The notes beneath the pieces are model-generated. The model did not search any database. It saw only the letters and a list, made by a program, of their open reading frames with translations, and was not told the DNA's origin. Made by a program: the position numbers and the translations under genes. This document shows positions 25,111 to 34,191 of a stretch of DNA of 64,000 nt, piece by piece. The stretch is from Vampirovibrio sp041737375 (GTDB taxonomy: Bacteria > Cyanobacteriota > Vampirovibrionia > Vampirovibrionales > Vampirovibrionaceae), in contig NZ_JBGSRV010000008.1 of the NCBI RefSeq assembly GCF_041737375.1, positions 62,001 through 126,000 of the forward strand. The letters run 5' to 3'. How positions within the stretch are numbered: the stretch's first letter is position 1; the number at the start of each line of letters is the position of its first letter.

Positions 25111-25484
25111 GGAAATGCCTTTCTCTAAGCTTGTTTTGAGTTCGCAGGATCTGGCCAGCCCCATACCTTGCCGCCGGAAGCGGGTTGAACTGCCGCCTGC
25201 ACTGAATCTATGGGGAGAATTATACCTTAAAAGGGGTTTTACTTCATAACGCATGCGGGCCATTGGCACAAAATCTGCCCGTCTTTATTTTCTACAAGTG
25301 TCATATATAGCGGATTTTTCAAACACTGATCCTTCGGCATCGATCCGATGGACGATTTCAAGAAGAACCCCGGCCTCTACAATAAATAGTGTCAGGTGAA
25401 GCAAATTCTTACCCGACAGGATTCGTGGTGATTAGTGGAATTGGTTAGGCGTACTCCTTTCCGACAGGGAGCTGTGGAATTATT
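25111..25484. other. intergenic region with a long-range inverted repeat
   Basis: A 374-bp gap between divergent genes. CCCCATA (25159-25165) and TATGGGG (25209-25215) enclose a small CCGC-CGGAA-GCGG hairpin. This could be a structured leader of ybaB or a small RNA, but it does not match a family I know. No firm promoter was identified. Confidence 0.35.
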
Positions 25485-26330
25485 ATGAGCTTAAATGAAC
25501 AGCGACAAGCCGCCGAGCCGGGCGCCAGATACTCCAGCAAGTTAATGACCGCCCTGAACCGCTTTACTGGCGGTTTGGCAACGGAAGTGGCTAACCCCCT
25601 GAAGGTCAAATACGGGAAGGCTTACGATTACCTCATTTCCGGTGACACCCATCGTTACCGGGAAGAGATTGATACCGCCATTTCCCAGTACCGTTTGGCG
25701 CTGGAACAACGAGAAGATTTTACGGAAGCCTATGTGGGCATTGCCAAGTGTTTGCGCCGTAAAGGCGATAGCCTGGGGGCTATTCAGTATTTGGCTCATG
25801 CCTTGTCTCAAAACGGTTTCCGCCGGGAACTGCATCAGGATATCGCCAAGTGTTACGCCGAGTGTGGTTATACCGCCAAATCCATTCATCATTACGAACG
25901 GGCCATCAAGCTGGATCGCCGTTCAGTGGAAGCCCGCTTTGGGCTGGCCCTGGTGGTGGAAATGACTGAGGACTTTGATTATACCGTTCGGCTCTATGAG
26001 CAAATCATTGAGATTGAACCTGAATTTTTACCCGCCTACAATAATCTGGGCAGCATTTTTATGCGTCTGGAGCGCTACGAGGAAGCCGAAGCGCTGTTTC
26101 GCACCCTGATTGCCAAAGCCCCCGATTTTACCCGTGGTCATTTGGGTTTGGCCATTACTCTGGATAAAGCTGGCAAGCGCCAGCAGGCCATTGCCAGCTA
26201 CCATCAGGTCATGCGGTTGCGTCCCACCAGTAAAAATACCGATTTCATCGAAAAGCGCATTGTTAACCTGAACGCTGAGCTGGGCCGGGTAAAATCCAGC
26301 AAAAACACGACCTTAGTCTTAATCAAATAA
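25485..26330 (+). CDS. soluble TPR protein
   Basis: A 281-residue protein without a signal peptide. About six TPR units span residues 45-260, for example EEIDTAISQYRLALEQREDF and AKCYAECGYTAKSIHHYERA. It probably acts as a scaffold; no catalytic domain is present. GGGAG is about 14 bases before the ATG, which is far. Its last codons (GTC TTA ATC AAA TAA) are the first unit of the 34-bp tandem array described below. Confidence 0.78.
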   Translation: MSLNEQRQAAEPGARYSSKLMTALNRFTGGLATEVANPLKVKYGKAYDYLISGDTHRYREEIDTAISQYRLALEQREDFTEAYVGIAKCLRRKGDSLGAIQYLAHALSQNGFRRELHQDIAKCYAECGYTAKSIHHYERAIKLDRRSVEARFGLALVVEMTEDFDYTVRLYEQIIEIEPEFLPAYNNLGSIFMRLERYEEAEALFRTLIAKAPDFTRGHLGLAITLDKAGKRQQAIASYHQVMRLRPTSKNTDFIEKRIVNLNAELGRVKSSKNTTLVLIK

Positions 26331-26450
26331 CGCCTGCGCGTTCTTTGAGGTCTTAATCAAATAACGCTTGCGCGTTCTTTGGGGTTTTAATCAAATAATG
26401 CCTACGCATTCTTTGGGGTCTTCATCAAATAACGCCATGCGTTTTTGAAA
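26316..26450 (+). repeat. four tandem 34-bp repeats, each with a conserved hairpin
   Basis: Units begin at 26316, 26350, 26384 and 26418 (the last about 33 bases). Each starts GTCTTAATCAAATAA-like and carries a 5-bp hairpin: AACGC-CTGC-GCGTT, AACGC-TTGC-GCGTT, AATGC-CTAC-GCATT, AACGC-CAT-GCGTT. Copy 3 changes C to T and its partner G to A, keeping the pair. The first unit includes the TPR gene's stop codon, so the array is a serial duplication of the gene end. Confidence 0.85.
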
Positions 26451-26460
26451 ATACAGCATT

Positions 26461-26484
26461 AAAAAGGGGCCTAGGCCCCTTTTT
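26461..26484. terminator. perfect palindromic bidirectional terminator
   Basis: A 24-base perfect palindrome: A5, GGGGCC, TAGGCCCC-type arm, T5. It lies between convergent genes and follows the 34-bp array directly. Confidence 0.85.
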
Positions 26485-26507
26485 AAATGGATTTCAGAGG
26501 GTCAGCT

Positions 26508-28379
26508 TTAGGGCTGAATCCAGACTTCTTCCGTGTTGTGGAAGGCTTCCAGCGGGGTGGGATCAAAATTCTGGATGCGTTCCCGCACGGCGATAATGTT
26601 GAGCGGAGAGTACAGGTAAATGAACGGGGCCTGCTCATAAACCACCTGCTGCAATGCGTCATAAACCTGATGGCGCTCTTTCTCATCAAAGGTTTGAGAT
26701 CCGGTTTCCACCAGAGCGTCCAGTTGTTTCTCCCAAGGGAAGCGATCGTTGATGTTGGTGGCTTTGCCCGCTTCAATTTTGCGTTGGTTAAACATGTGAA
26801 TGGATCCATCGCTTTTCCATACGTTGGCCCCGCTGTGGGGATCCAGCGGACTGCCGGTCAAGCCCATCACCATGGCCTCCCAGGTGCCATCTTTCAGGTT
26901 GCCAATAAGTACGTTGAAATCAATGGGCTTAAAATTCACTTTCATGCCCAGCTGAGCCAAGTCCTGCTTCAGGTTCACCCCAACCGCTTCTCGCTCGGTG
27001 TTGCCGCTGTTGGTATACAGGTTAAACTCAACCACGTTGCCCTGTTTGTCATGCAAAATGCCTTGCTTATCCCAGGTAAACCCGCTTTTTTTAAGCAGGC
27101 TTTTGGCGTAATCAATATCGGCGTCAAACCCTTTGGCCAGTTTGGGGTTGAGGTAAATGGAGGATAGCGATTCCGAGGTAAATAGCGGAGCGCCCACCCC
27201 TTTCAGGATATTGGCCACAATATCTTGCCGTTTGATGGCATGATTAATGGCTTGTCGAAAATTAACATCTCTAAACCAGGCCGATTTGACGGGGTTTACA
27301 AACGGCTTGCCTTCGGCGTTGTTGCGGTTATTCATATTCAGGGTCAGAAAGACCGTGCCGGTGGCAGGACCCAGGTTATAGAGTTTGAAGTCCGGCTTTT
27401 TTAATTGGCGCACATGGGAAAGCAGATTGCCGGGAACGTTGTAGATATCCACCTTGCCTTGCTCAAACTGCAGGCTCTGGTTGTTCATATCCCCCACAAA
27501 GCTAATGGAAAACTTATCCATGTAAGGAAGCCGTTGCCCCTTGCTATCCACCATAAAAAAGTGGGGATTGCGCTTGAAAATGGCTTTTTGGCGAGGCACA
27601 TAACTTTCCAGCAGCCACATGCCGCCAGATACAAATTTCTGGGGCGCTTTGGCCGCATCCGACACCCCCATAAAGGCGGAGAAGGCGGTATCTCCTTTGG
27701 CCACCACTGGCTTGAAAATATGGGCGGGGGCAATGCCTTCACTTAAATTGCGCATGAAAGGGGCAAAGGGTTTGGCGGTTTTAAACTGAATGGTTAAATC
27801 ATCCAGCGCCTTCACGTCTGGAAATTGCCCGTCCACCAGCACCACATCCCGGTGGCTGGCGTTGCCCAACCCGGCTTTCACAATTTCGTTCCAGGTAAAA
27901 ACAACGTCTTTAGAAGTGATTGGCTGACCATCAGACCATTTCAGCCCCTTGCGGAGGGTGACCGTGTAAGTCATCTTGTCATCAGACAGTTTGACGGATT
28001 TGGCCAGATATGGCACCGGCTCACCGCTGTAAGCATCAGTCACCATTAAACCGGCGTAAAGCATGCCGCCTAAGGTGCTGGAGGTGGCATCGGTAGAAGC
28101 CCATGGGTTGAAGGTTTTGGGGCCATCGCTGATTTGATTATCGTAGAAAGTGCCACCCAATTGTCCCACGGGGCCACGGGCTTGCAGTCGTTCCGCGCCA
28201 TCTATTAACACGGTTTTAAAAGGCCCTCTGGGGGTGGGTTGAACACTGACAATCGGTTTACCGCTACCGCCAATGGTTTTGCCGTAGTTGGCGGCCGAAC
28301 CGCTTTTGGGGGGCGGGGCGCATCCGGCCATGGGGGTTAAAACCAACAAAATTGTTAAAGCAGACAGGGTTTGTTTCAT
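26508..28379 (-). CDS. peptide/nickel-type ABC substrate-binding lipoprotein
   Basis: A 623-residue family-5 extracellular solute-binding protein (OppA/DppA type). The signal ends in MAGC, a good lipobox. Family landmarks are PLTFNPWASTD-like GPKTFNPWASTDATSS, the YTVTLRKGLKWSDGQPITSKDVVFTW segment, and FRQAINHAIKRQDIV. It should bind oligopeptides or similar ligands outside the inner membrane. No permease or ATPase gene is adjacent, so its partners must be elsewhere. I chose the ATG at 28379, giving a compact signal peptide; the frame begins 33 bases earlier. Confidence 0.85.
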   Translation of the reverse strand: MKQTLSALTILLVLTPMAGCAPPPKSGSAANYGKTIGGSGKPIVSVQPTPRGPFKTVLIDGAERLQARGPVGQLGGTFYDNQISDGPKTFNPWASTDATSSTLGGMLYAGLMVTDAYSGEPVPYLAKSVKLSDDKMTYTVTLRKGLKWSDGQPITSKDVVFTWNEIVKAGLGNASHRDVVLVDGQFPDVKALDDLTIQFKTAKPFAPFMRNLSEGIAPAHIFKPVVAKGDTAFSAFMGVSDAAKAPQKFVSGGMWLLESYVPRQKAIFKRNPHFFMVDSKGQRLPYMDKFSISFVGDMNNQSLQFEQGKVDIYNVPGNLLSHVRQLKKPDFKLYNLGPATGTVFLTLNMNNRNNAEGKPFVNPVKSAWFRDVNFRQAINHAIKRQDIVANILKGVGAPLFTSESLSSIYLNPKLAKGFDADIDYAKSLLKKSGFTWDKQGILHDKQGNVVEFNLYTNSGNTEREAVGVNLKQDLAQLGMKVNFKPIDFNVLIGNLKDGTWEAMVMGLTGSPLDPHSGANVWKSDGSIHMFNQRKIEAGKATNINDRFPWEKQLDALVETGSQTFDEKERHQVYDALQQVVYEQAPFIYLYSPLNIIAVRERIQNFDPTPLEAFHNTEEVWIQP

Positions 28380-28589
28380 ATTTTTTACCGCCTCACCAGA
28401 TGAAAACGCCATTATTATAGCCTGAAAGCCCTGATTTGACGACTATTCCGCACCTTGCGCAAGGAGCTTGTTTTTGTTTTAAAAATTTAAAAGCAAAAAT
28501 ATTGACCATCCGGCGGATGAGCGAACCGAGGTGAACTTCTACAATGAGGAAAGTTGATCCAATTACGTAATCAAGAGAGTGTGTGAAAG

Positions 28590-28766
28590 ATGACCTTTCG
28601 AGATCTGGCCTTCCAGGAGGATCTTAAGTTGACCTCCTCCGTGTTTGATCAGGATGAGCGTAAAAGCCCCTTCAAAGCGCTGTTAGACAATCAAAGTCCG
28701 GTCATGAAAGTTTGGTTTGTGATTATGCTGCTGAATCTGGGATTGTTTTTAGTGGTGATTCACTAG
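28590..28766 (+). CDS. small single-span membrane protein (58 aa)
   Basis: A 58-codon frame, ATG to TAG. Residues 1-35 are polar and charged (MTFRDLAFQEDLKLTSSVFD), and residues 40-56 form one hydrophobic helix (KVWFVIMLLNLGLFLVVIH at the C-terminus). This tail-anchored layout is like many real small proteins. GAGAG or GAAAG lies upstream. It diverges from the binding-protein gene and ends before a good terminator, which supports expression. No family recognised. Confidence 0.55.
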   Translation: MTFRDLAFQEDLKLTSSVFDQDERKSPFKALLDNQSPVMKVWFVIMLLNLGLFLVVIH

Positions 28767-28839
28767 ATTTCATTTTTTTGAGACGTTTACAAGGTGCGTC
28801 CAGTGGAAGGGCTGCTGTAGGCCCCTAAAATTTAATAGC

Positions 28840-28875
28840 CAAAAAGCTGTTTCTGTTAGAAGAATCGGCTTTTTG
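28840..28875. terminator. bidirectional intrinsic terminator
   Basis: CAAAAAGC (28840-28847) and GCTTTTTG (28868-28875) pair, with an inner TTTCT/AGAA stem. It lies between the small membrane protein and the convergent TPR gene. Confidence 0.7.
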
Positions 28876-28877
28876 CG

Positions 28878-29783
28878 TTACTGCCCCTCGGGGGAAGCCT
28901 GGATGCCTTGCACCAGACAGGCCTTATCCAGAAACGGCGGGATTTCCTGACCGGTTAAGGTGGGCCGGTTGCTGTTGAAAATTCTGTTTTTTACATTCTG
29001 CACTTTTACCGCTAAGCCTTGGGCCATGGCCATATCATTGCGATCGCTGAGGATTTGAATGGCCCGCCCCATTTGACGATAGGCTTCCTCCTCAAAGCTC
29101 AAATCGCTGAGCACCAGCCCCAGGTTATAACGGGCCTCGTAACTGTTGGGGCTGACCACCAGCGCTTGGCAATAAGCTTTGGCCGCAGCGGTGTTATCGT
29201 CTATATTCTGGTAAGAAACCCCCAGGTTAAAGTGGGTTTGAAACTGCTGATTGTTCAGCTTTAAAGATTGCTGGTAATAGTAACGGGCCTGAGCGTACAG
29301 CCATTTTTGAGTGGCCTCCCGTTTTTCCGCCGGGTTTTCGGCGGCCGTTTTATAAACGTTACCAATACTGGCTAACAGTTGGGGGTTTTTGGGATGCGCT
29401 TTCAGGGCCTGACGCAGTTCTACAATGGCCTCATTCACACGCTTGGCATCATTTTTTAGCAAGCCTGCCAATGCCATGCGGGCTTCCAGATGATCGGGAG
29501 CTTGCTTGAGTAGGGTTCGGTAAGTGGCTTCCGCTTGTGAATTTTGCTGGTTTTTTCGATACAGCCAGGCCAGCCTTAGCGCAATAGTGGCATTGTCGGG
29601 GAACTGCTTATGGCCTTCCTCGTAAAGCTGAATGCCTTTTTCCCAGTTTTGAGCCTCAATGGCCTTTTGGGCCGATTGCTCAATTTGATTAGCCCGCCCG
29701 TAACTTAAAAGGGCATTAAAATTAAACGCCACAATTACCACAATGATCAAAAACAGGGCAAAGCTCAGGATACGGCTCATCAT
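28878..29783 (-). CDS. membrane-anchored TPR protein
   Basis: A 301-residue protein with one N-terminal membrane helix (about residues 5-24). TPR units run from about 35 to 255, for example AIEAQNWEKGIQLYEEGHKQ and TIALRLAWLYRKNQQNSQAE. The start overlaps the stop of the upstream DUF4149-type gene as ATGA, so the two are translationally coupled and perhaps act together at the membrane. Function unknown. Confidence 0.8.
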   Translation of the reverse strand: MMSRILSFALFLIIVVIVAFNFNALLSYGRANQIEQSAQKAIEAQNWEKGIQLYEEGHKQFPDNATIALRLAWLYRKNQQNSQAEATYRTLLKQAPDHLEARMALAGLLKNDAKRVNEAIVELRQALKAHPKNPQLLASIGNVYKTAAENPAEKREATQKWLYAQARYYYQQSLKLNNQQFQTHFNLGVSYQNIDDNTAAAKAYCQALVVSPNSYEARYNLGLVLSDLSFEEEAYRQMGRAIQILSDRNDMAMAQGLAVKVQNVKNRIFNSNRPTLTGQEIPPFLDKACLVQGIQASPEGQ

Positions 29784-30343
29784 ACTTTAGGCCGGTTTTC
29801 TTTGGGGTTCGCAAGGGGGTGATCCATAAACGGGGTCAACAGTATCAGCAGAATGACGATCCATAAGTTGGCCTTATAAATGCCTTCGGATAATTTGTGC
29901 TTTTGCTCAAACTGTCGACCGGCCACCGTGGTTAAATCCCGATGGGTTCCGGCTCGGTTCAGGCGCTCAATATCGGCATTGAGGAACTGGGTGGCGTACA
30001 GCAAGCTGAGGGTTAATGCGCCCAGTAAAATCCAGCGCAACGCAGGAAGCAAGCCATGGTGTTTGAGCTGCCGGGTTCCGATACGCAGGGACTCTCCCAG
30101 CAGGGCCAGCAACAGGGCGACTTGTAACACCATATCGAAGCGACGAAAAATAATGGCCATAACCGGGCCCGCCTCTATTCTGGAAAATTGTCCAAAAACC
30201 ACGGGGGCGGTAAAAGCGCCCAGGGCCAGCATACCGCCTGCCATGATCGCAAAACCCAGGTTTTGTAGCCCGCTGCCCAGCGAGAGCCAACGACTTGAAA
30301 GGAAGCAACACTTGGTATTCATACTTAGAAACTTTCTGCCCAA
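29780..30343 (-). CDS. DUF4149/TMEM205-like membrane protein
   Basis: A 187-residue protein with four hydrophobic segments. The first pair carries FAIMAGGMLALGAFTAPVVF followed by a conserved-looking RIEAGPVMAIIFRRFDMV, as in the DUF4149/TMEM205-like family, whose function is unknown to me. A later helix is WILLGALTLSLLYATQF. Start may be 30343 or the internal ATG at 30322. It is coupled to the TPR gene by a 4-base overlap. Confidence 0.65.
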   Translation of the reverse strand: MGRKFLSMNTKCCFLSSRWLSLGSGLQNLGFAIMAGGMLALGAFTAPVVFGQFSRIEAGPVMAIIFRRFDMVLQVALLLALLGESLRIGTRQLKHHGLLPALRWILLGALTLSLLYATQFLNADIERLNRAGTHRDLTTVAGRQFEQKHKLSEGIYKANLWIVILLILLTPFMDHPLANPKENRPKV

Positions 30344-30906
30344 ACAGCTGATTGGTTTAACTGTATTATAAAGGACCCTCGGTTTTACGGGGATAACGCA
30401 TGCCCCCTCGGTTACTTTTATCCGGTTAATAAAGGGGCTTGTTGAGATCCCCGGAGAGAGACAACCTATGGGCGATTTCAGAAAATATGAATGAAATTTT
30501 ACAATGAATTTTAAGCGCTGACCTTAAGAATTGATGCTCATCTGGAGACAGGTTAAAAACGCAAACGCATGGCTGAAATCAGGGCGGTTTTAGCAGAGGT
30601 TCAATGTCAGGAACTATTCTTCTGTTGGTAGTGGGTTTTGATTTTGAGTGTGCCAGCTGGTTTGATAATTTATATTTATGGTGATACTATAAAAACAAAC
30701 GTATGTCCTTGAGTTCGTTCGTTAATTTCGCCAAGTTGAGTGTGTCTGTAAGTGTATGTAATGGGCCTTGTGGGCTTTATTTTAGTAAATCGTCATCCGT
30801 TTTCTTGTAGTTAGTAGTTACTTGTGTAGTGGGTTCGTTTTCGAGCAGGAATTTTCATAGAAAGCGCCCTGTGTAAGAAATCGAGCTTAAATGGAGTGAA
30901 TTGAAC
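30344..30906. other. long intergenic leader region
   Basis: About 560 bases without a supported gene. It contains one good promoter candidate (30662-30690) pointing to the beta-helix gene and would give it a leader of roughly 210 bases. I saw no known riboswitch or clear hairpin in that leader. Confidence 0.45.
30662..30690 (+). promoter_or_regulatory. candidate sigma70 promoter
   Basis: TTGATA (30662-30667) and TACTAT (30685-30690) are separated by exactly 17 bases in an AT-rich stretch. It faces the beta-helix protein gene. Confidence 0.5.
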
Positions 30907-32142
30907 ATGTTTCGGAACCCAATCCGTCTAACTTTGGCTTGCTTACTTTCTGTAGTGGCACTTCAAAGTAGCGATGCCTTCGCCTATCAGCTGGATGCTA
31001 AAAGCCGTACCCTTAGCGTCACACCGGGTACGTCTGCCTCTGCCACCACCACCGACCTGAAAAACGCCTTTAATTATCTGGTGAACCGCAGCGATAAAAC
31101 CAGTTTGTGGACCTTGAAGCTGGCACCGGGAAACTATTATGTGCTTAGTCAGATTCCGGTTCGTAACCTGCAAAATACGGCGTTGCTCAGCGATATGAGT
31201 CAACCCGCTAAACTCATCAAGGATAAGAGCTTTACCAGTGCCTCTGGCGGAGAGTATCTGCTGAATTTCCAGTTTAGTAAAAATATTTCTATTACCGGAA
31301 TGCAGTTTTATGGGCAGACCGATTTTGCCAAGAGTCTGGCGCCAGTGTGGCCGGATCAGGGTGTGTATTTTGGTTCGTGTAACACGGTGAATGTTAAAAA
31401 CAACGCGTTTTACAACTTCGGAAATGGAGCGTTGAGAGTGACCACCACCGAACGCGATCCGGTGATTGGGGTTAATAGCTTCAATACGGTTGTGGCCAAT
31501 AATTTATTTAATAACGTATATCAAGTAACAACCACCCCCAATGATGATGTTCACGGTGGCTCCGCCAATTTCACCCTGCAAAGCAACGTGTTTTATAACT
31601 TGAGAGGCTCCATTAAATTCGCCTCCCGCACGGCTGGCGCTAAAAATGTGAAAATTTTGAGTAATAAAATCAACGGCGGCGATCATTACGGGCTGGAGGT
31701 GAATAATTACGATGACATGGAAATCAGGGGCAATACCATTCAAAACATGAAGGAATTTGCCATTAACATCTACAACAACCCTCGTGCCACCTCAACCTTC
31801 AACTGGGGCAATAACTTTGTTATTGCCGATAATAATATTAGCAACGTAGGCCGAGGGATTCGCTTCAGTACCGAACCGTATGCCAATGGCACCCAAGTGC
31901 TTCCCCGTAACGTATCATTCATTAACAACACCATGAACGGCGTGAAGGACACCAGTGGGTTGGCGGCCATTTCTCAAATTAATGGCAAAGTGAATGGCTT
32001 AACCATTACTGGCAATAAGTTAAGCAACATCGCCAATAAAAAATATATTAATTACAGTACCGCCAGCACAAGTGTTAAATATTATAATAACCTGGTGAAT
32101 GGGGTGGCTTTCGGGCCTCAACAATCCACCGCCTCTAAATAA
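30907..32142 (+). CDS. secreted right-handed beta-helix protein
   Basis: A 411-residue protein with a signal peptide (LTLACLLSVVALQSSDAFA, cleavage near AFA-Y). The mature chain shows the short Asn-rich coils of a right-handed parallel beta-helix, such as NVKNNAFYNFGNGALRV, NFTLQSNVFYNLRGSIKF, NVKILSNKINGGDHYGLEVN and NVSFINNTMNGV. This is the pectate-lyase/NosD-like fold. It fits a secreted polysaccharide-active or surface protein; catalytic residues cannot be assigned. I chose ATG 30907 (GGAGTG about 9 bases upstream) over TTG 30901. Confidence 0.8.
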   Translation: MFRNPIRLTLACLLSVVALQSSDAFAYQLDAKSRTLSVTPGTSASATTTDLKNAFNYLVNRSDKTSLWTLKLAPGNYYVLSQIPVRNLQNTALLSDMSQPAKLIKDKSFTSASGGEYLLNFQFSKNISITGMQFYGQTDFAKSLAPVWPDQGVYFGSCNTVNVKNNAFYNFGNGALRVTTTERDPVIGVNSFNTVVANNLFNNVYQVTTTPNDDVHGGSANFTLQSNVFYNLRGSIKFASRTAGAKNVKILSNKINGGDHYGLEVNNYDDMEIRGNTIQNMKEFAINIYNNPRATSTFNWGNNFVIADNNISNVGRGIRFSTEPYANGTQVLPRNVSFINNTMNGVKDTSGLAAISQINGKVNGLTITGNKLSNIANKKYINYSTASTSVKYYNNLVNGVAFGPQQSTASK

Positions 32143-32166
32143 AACTTAGGCTGGTTATAATCACTT

Positions 32167-32210
32167 AAAAACGGGCTGACTTGACTGGGTTCAATTTCGG
32201 CCCGTTTTTT
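32167..32210 (+). terminator. intrinsic terminator
   Basis: AAAAACGGGC (32167-32176) pairs with GCCCGTTTTTT (32200-32210). It lies 25 bases after the beta-helix gene. Confidence 0.75.
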
Positions 32211-32324
32211 AATGGCAATATGTTTTTTTGATGTTGCTTGCTTTCACAGGCAGCAATCTCCTCATTGAAGGCCATGCTTATGAATAGTACAATGGCCATG
32301 CAGAATAAAGGAGCTTTTTGCCCG

Positions 32325-33173
32325 ATGAGCGCCACACCAGCCATTCCCGCCATTCTTCCTTTAGAAGATGGATTTACGGATGTTTTAGGAAAAGCCCGCA
32401 AGGGATTAAAACTGACTTTGGAGGAGATGGCCGAGCGAGCGGGATTGTCTTTGAGTCAGGTGGAACAGGTGTTAAACGGGCAGGTGGATAACCACGCATT
32501 GGAAAAATTAGCGTTTGTGCTGGGTTTGCACGGCCCTTCTCTCATTGCTTTGGCCCGGAATGAGTGGCAACCCCAGGTGCTGCCAGAAATACCGGGGCTT
32601 CGGCAATTTACCACCTGGTACGGCGATATGACCGTTAACGCTTATCTGGTGTGGGACCCTAACACCGGGGAGGCATGCTCTTTTGACACCGGTTCCAGTT
32701 GTCAGCCCATGCTGGATTTTTTGCAAACGAATGATTTGGGCTTGCAAAAAATTTGTATCACCCACACCCATATGGATCATTTGGCTGATTTAGAGCGTTT
32801 GGCGGCTGAGTTTCCGCAGGCCCACTGCTACGGTTCCGCGGCCGAAAACCCGTTGGGCTTAAAGCCATTGGTAGGGGGCGATGGCCTGTGTGTTGGCAAT
32901 CTGAAAATTCGGGTGCTGGGTACTTCTGGTCACACGCCGGGTGGTTTAAGTTATTTCATTGAAGGGCTTCAACGTCCTTTGGTGGTGGTTGGAGACGCTC
33001 TGTTTTCGGCCTCTATGGGTGGGGCACCCTACGCTTATCATGAGGCTCGCCAGAATAATCTGGAACAATTATTGAGCTTGCCGGATAATACCATTATTTG
33101 CCCCGGTCATGGCCCTCTCACCACAGTGGGTCAGGAAAAAGCCCATAATCCTTTTTTCCCGGAATTGAAATAA
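32325..33173 (+). CDS. HTH domain fused to metallo-beta-lactamase-fold hydrolase
   Basis: A 282-residue two-domain protein. Residues 15-75 look like an XRE-type helix-turn-helix (LTLEEMAERAGLSLSQVEQV then LNGQVDNHALEKLAFVLGL). Residues 90-280 are a metallo-beta-lactamase fold with HTHMDHLAD, GHTPGGLSY, VVGDALFS and a final PGHGPLTT. All zinc ligands of a glyoxalase II-like site are present. I chose ATG 32325 with AAAGGAG about 11 bases upstream; the frame extends to 32238 without support. The domain pairing suggests a ligand-sensing or autoregulated hydrolase. Confidence 0.82.
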   Translation: MSATPAIPAILPLEDGFTDVLGKARKGLKLTLEEMAERAGLSLSQVEQVLNGQVDNHALEKLAFVLGLHGPSLIALARNEWQPQVLPEIPGLRQFTTWYGDMTVNAYLVWDPNTGEACSFDTGSSCQPMLDFLQTNDLGLQKICITHTHMDHLADLERLAAEFPQAHCYGSAAENPLGLKPLVGGDGLCVGNLKIRVLGTSGHTPGGLSYFIEGLQRPLVVVGDALFSASMGGAPYAYHEARQNNLEQLLSLPDNTIICPGHGPLTTVGQEKAHNPFFPELK

Positions 33174-33243
33174 ACCGGCATTTAAATCAAAAAATCGGAT
33201 TGGATTAGATTCAACAATAAAGAACACAAGGATATTGAGAACC

Positions 33244-34191
33244 ATGCCTCAGCAAACCGTCACTCAAAAAGCGGAGATTCAAAAAATTGGCTTGGTGGGC
33301 GTTGGACGAATGGGCGCCAATATGGCTCGCCGTCTGAAAGATCAAGGGTTTGAAATCGCTGCCATTTATGATGCGGACCTGCAGCTGGCCGCTCAGGTTG
33401 CTCAGGAATTAAAGGCCACCGCTTGTGATCGCCTGTCGGAGGTGACCCGTTTATCGGACGTGGTGATTACGGTGGTGAGCGATGATCAGGCCATGCGGGA
33501 TATTTTTGGTCGGGAGTCAGACAATTTGTGGGTAGGGGCCCAGGGCAAGCTGTTTTTAAATTGCGCCACGGTGAGTCCGCAGATTCATGTGGATTTGCAG
33601 CATCAAGCCGCCGCTGTGGGGGCCAAAGTGCTGGAATGCCCCATGGCCTCCAGTATTACTCAGGCTCGAGAAGGCACTTTGTACTTAATGTGCGCCGGGG
33701 ATGAAGCTGTTTATCAGGAAGCTCGCCCCTTGCTGGACGCCTTGGCCACGACCAGCGTTTACACCGGGCTGGCCGGTTCCGCGGCGCAAATTAAGGCTTT
33801 GGTGAATATGGTGATGAACATCAATACGGCAGGGCTGGCCGAGGGCTTGGGACTGGCCAACGCATTAGGGCTGGACTTGGATTTGGTACGGACTATCTTT
33901 GCTCAAACCGGCGCGAACTCTCGGGTGCTGGAAACAGATGGTCAGGACATGCAGCACCGGGAGCATGATACTTATTTCTCAGCCGCTCATGCCGCCAAAG
34001 ACACTTGCATTGCTCTGGATTTGGGTCAGCAACAGGGGCTTTCCCTGCCTTTGGCAAAGGCGTCTAAGGATCAGTATGATCGAATGATCGCTTTGGGCTT
34101 AGGCGAGCTGGATAAATCCGGGGTGTCGGAACTCACCTTTCAATCCCGTTTATCAGAGCATGCCGCACAGCCTGCCAGGCAAACTCGCTAA
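33244..34191 (+). CDS. 3-hydroxyisobutyrate dehydrogenase-family oxidoreductase
   Basis: A 315-residue beta-hydroxyacid dehydrogenase. The N-terminal NAD(P) site is IGLVGVGRMGANMARRL. The substrate-binding region is LNCATVSPQIHVDLQ and the catalytic lysine lies in QIKALVNMVMNINTAG. The C-terminus has KDTCIALDLGQQQGLSLPLA, typical of this family. Substrate (hydroxyisobutyrate, tartronate semialdehyde or succinic semialdehyde) cannot be decided. AAGGAT is about 10 bases upstream of the ATG. It lies 70 bases after the hydrolase gene and may share its transcript. Confidence 0.88.
   Translation: MPQQTVTQKAEIQKIGLVGVGRMGANMARRLKDQGFEIAAIYDADLQLAAQVAQELKATACDRLSEVTRLSDVVITVVSDDQAMRDIFGRESDNLWVGAQGKLFLNCATVSPQIHVDLQHQAAAVGAKVLECPMASSITQAREGTLYLMCAGDEAVYQEARPLLDALATTSVYTGLAGSAAQIKALVNMVMNINTAGLAEGLGLANALGLDLDLVRTIFAQTGANSRVLETDGQDMQHREHDTYFSAAHAAKDTCIALDLGQQQGLSLPLAKASKDQYDRMIALGLGELDKSGVSELTFQSRLSEHAAQPARQTR

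Noticed and set aside
25111..25225. Small signal recognition particle RNA near ybaB/recR
   Set aside because: The gene context is right and there is a CCGGAAG-containing hairpin, but the conserved loop context (GGAAGGRAGCA) is not present.
26316..26450. CRISPR-like array
   Set aside because: The repeats are directly adjacent with no unique spacers and start inside a coding gene end; no cas genes are present.
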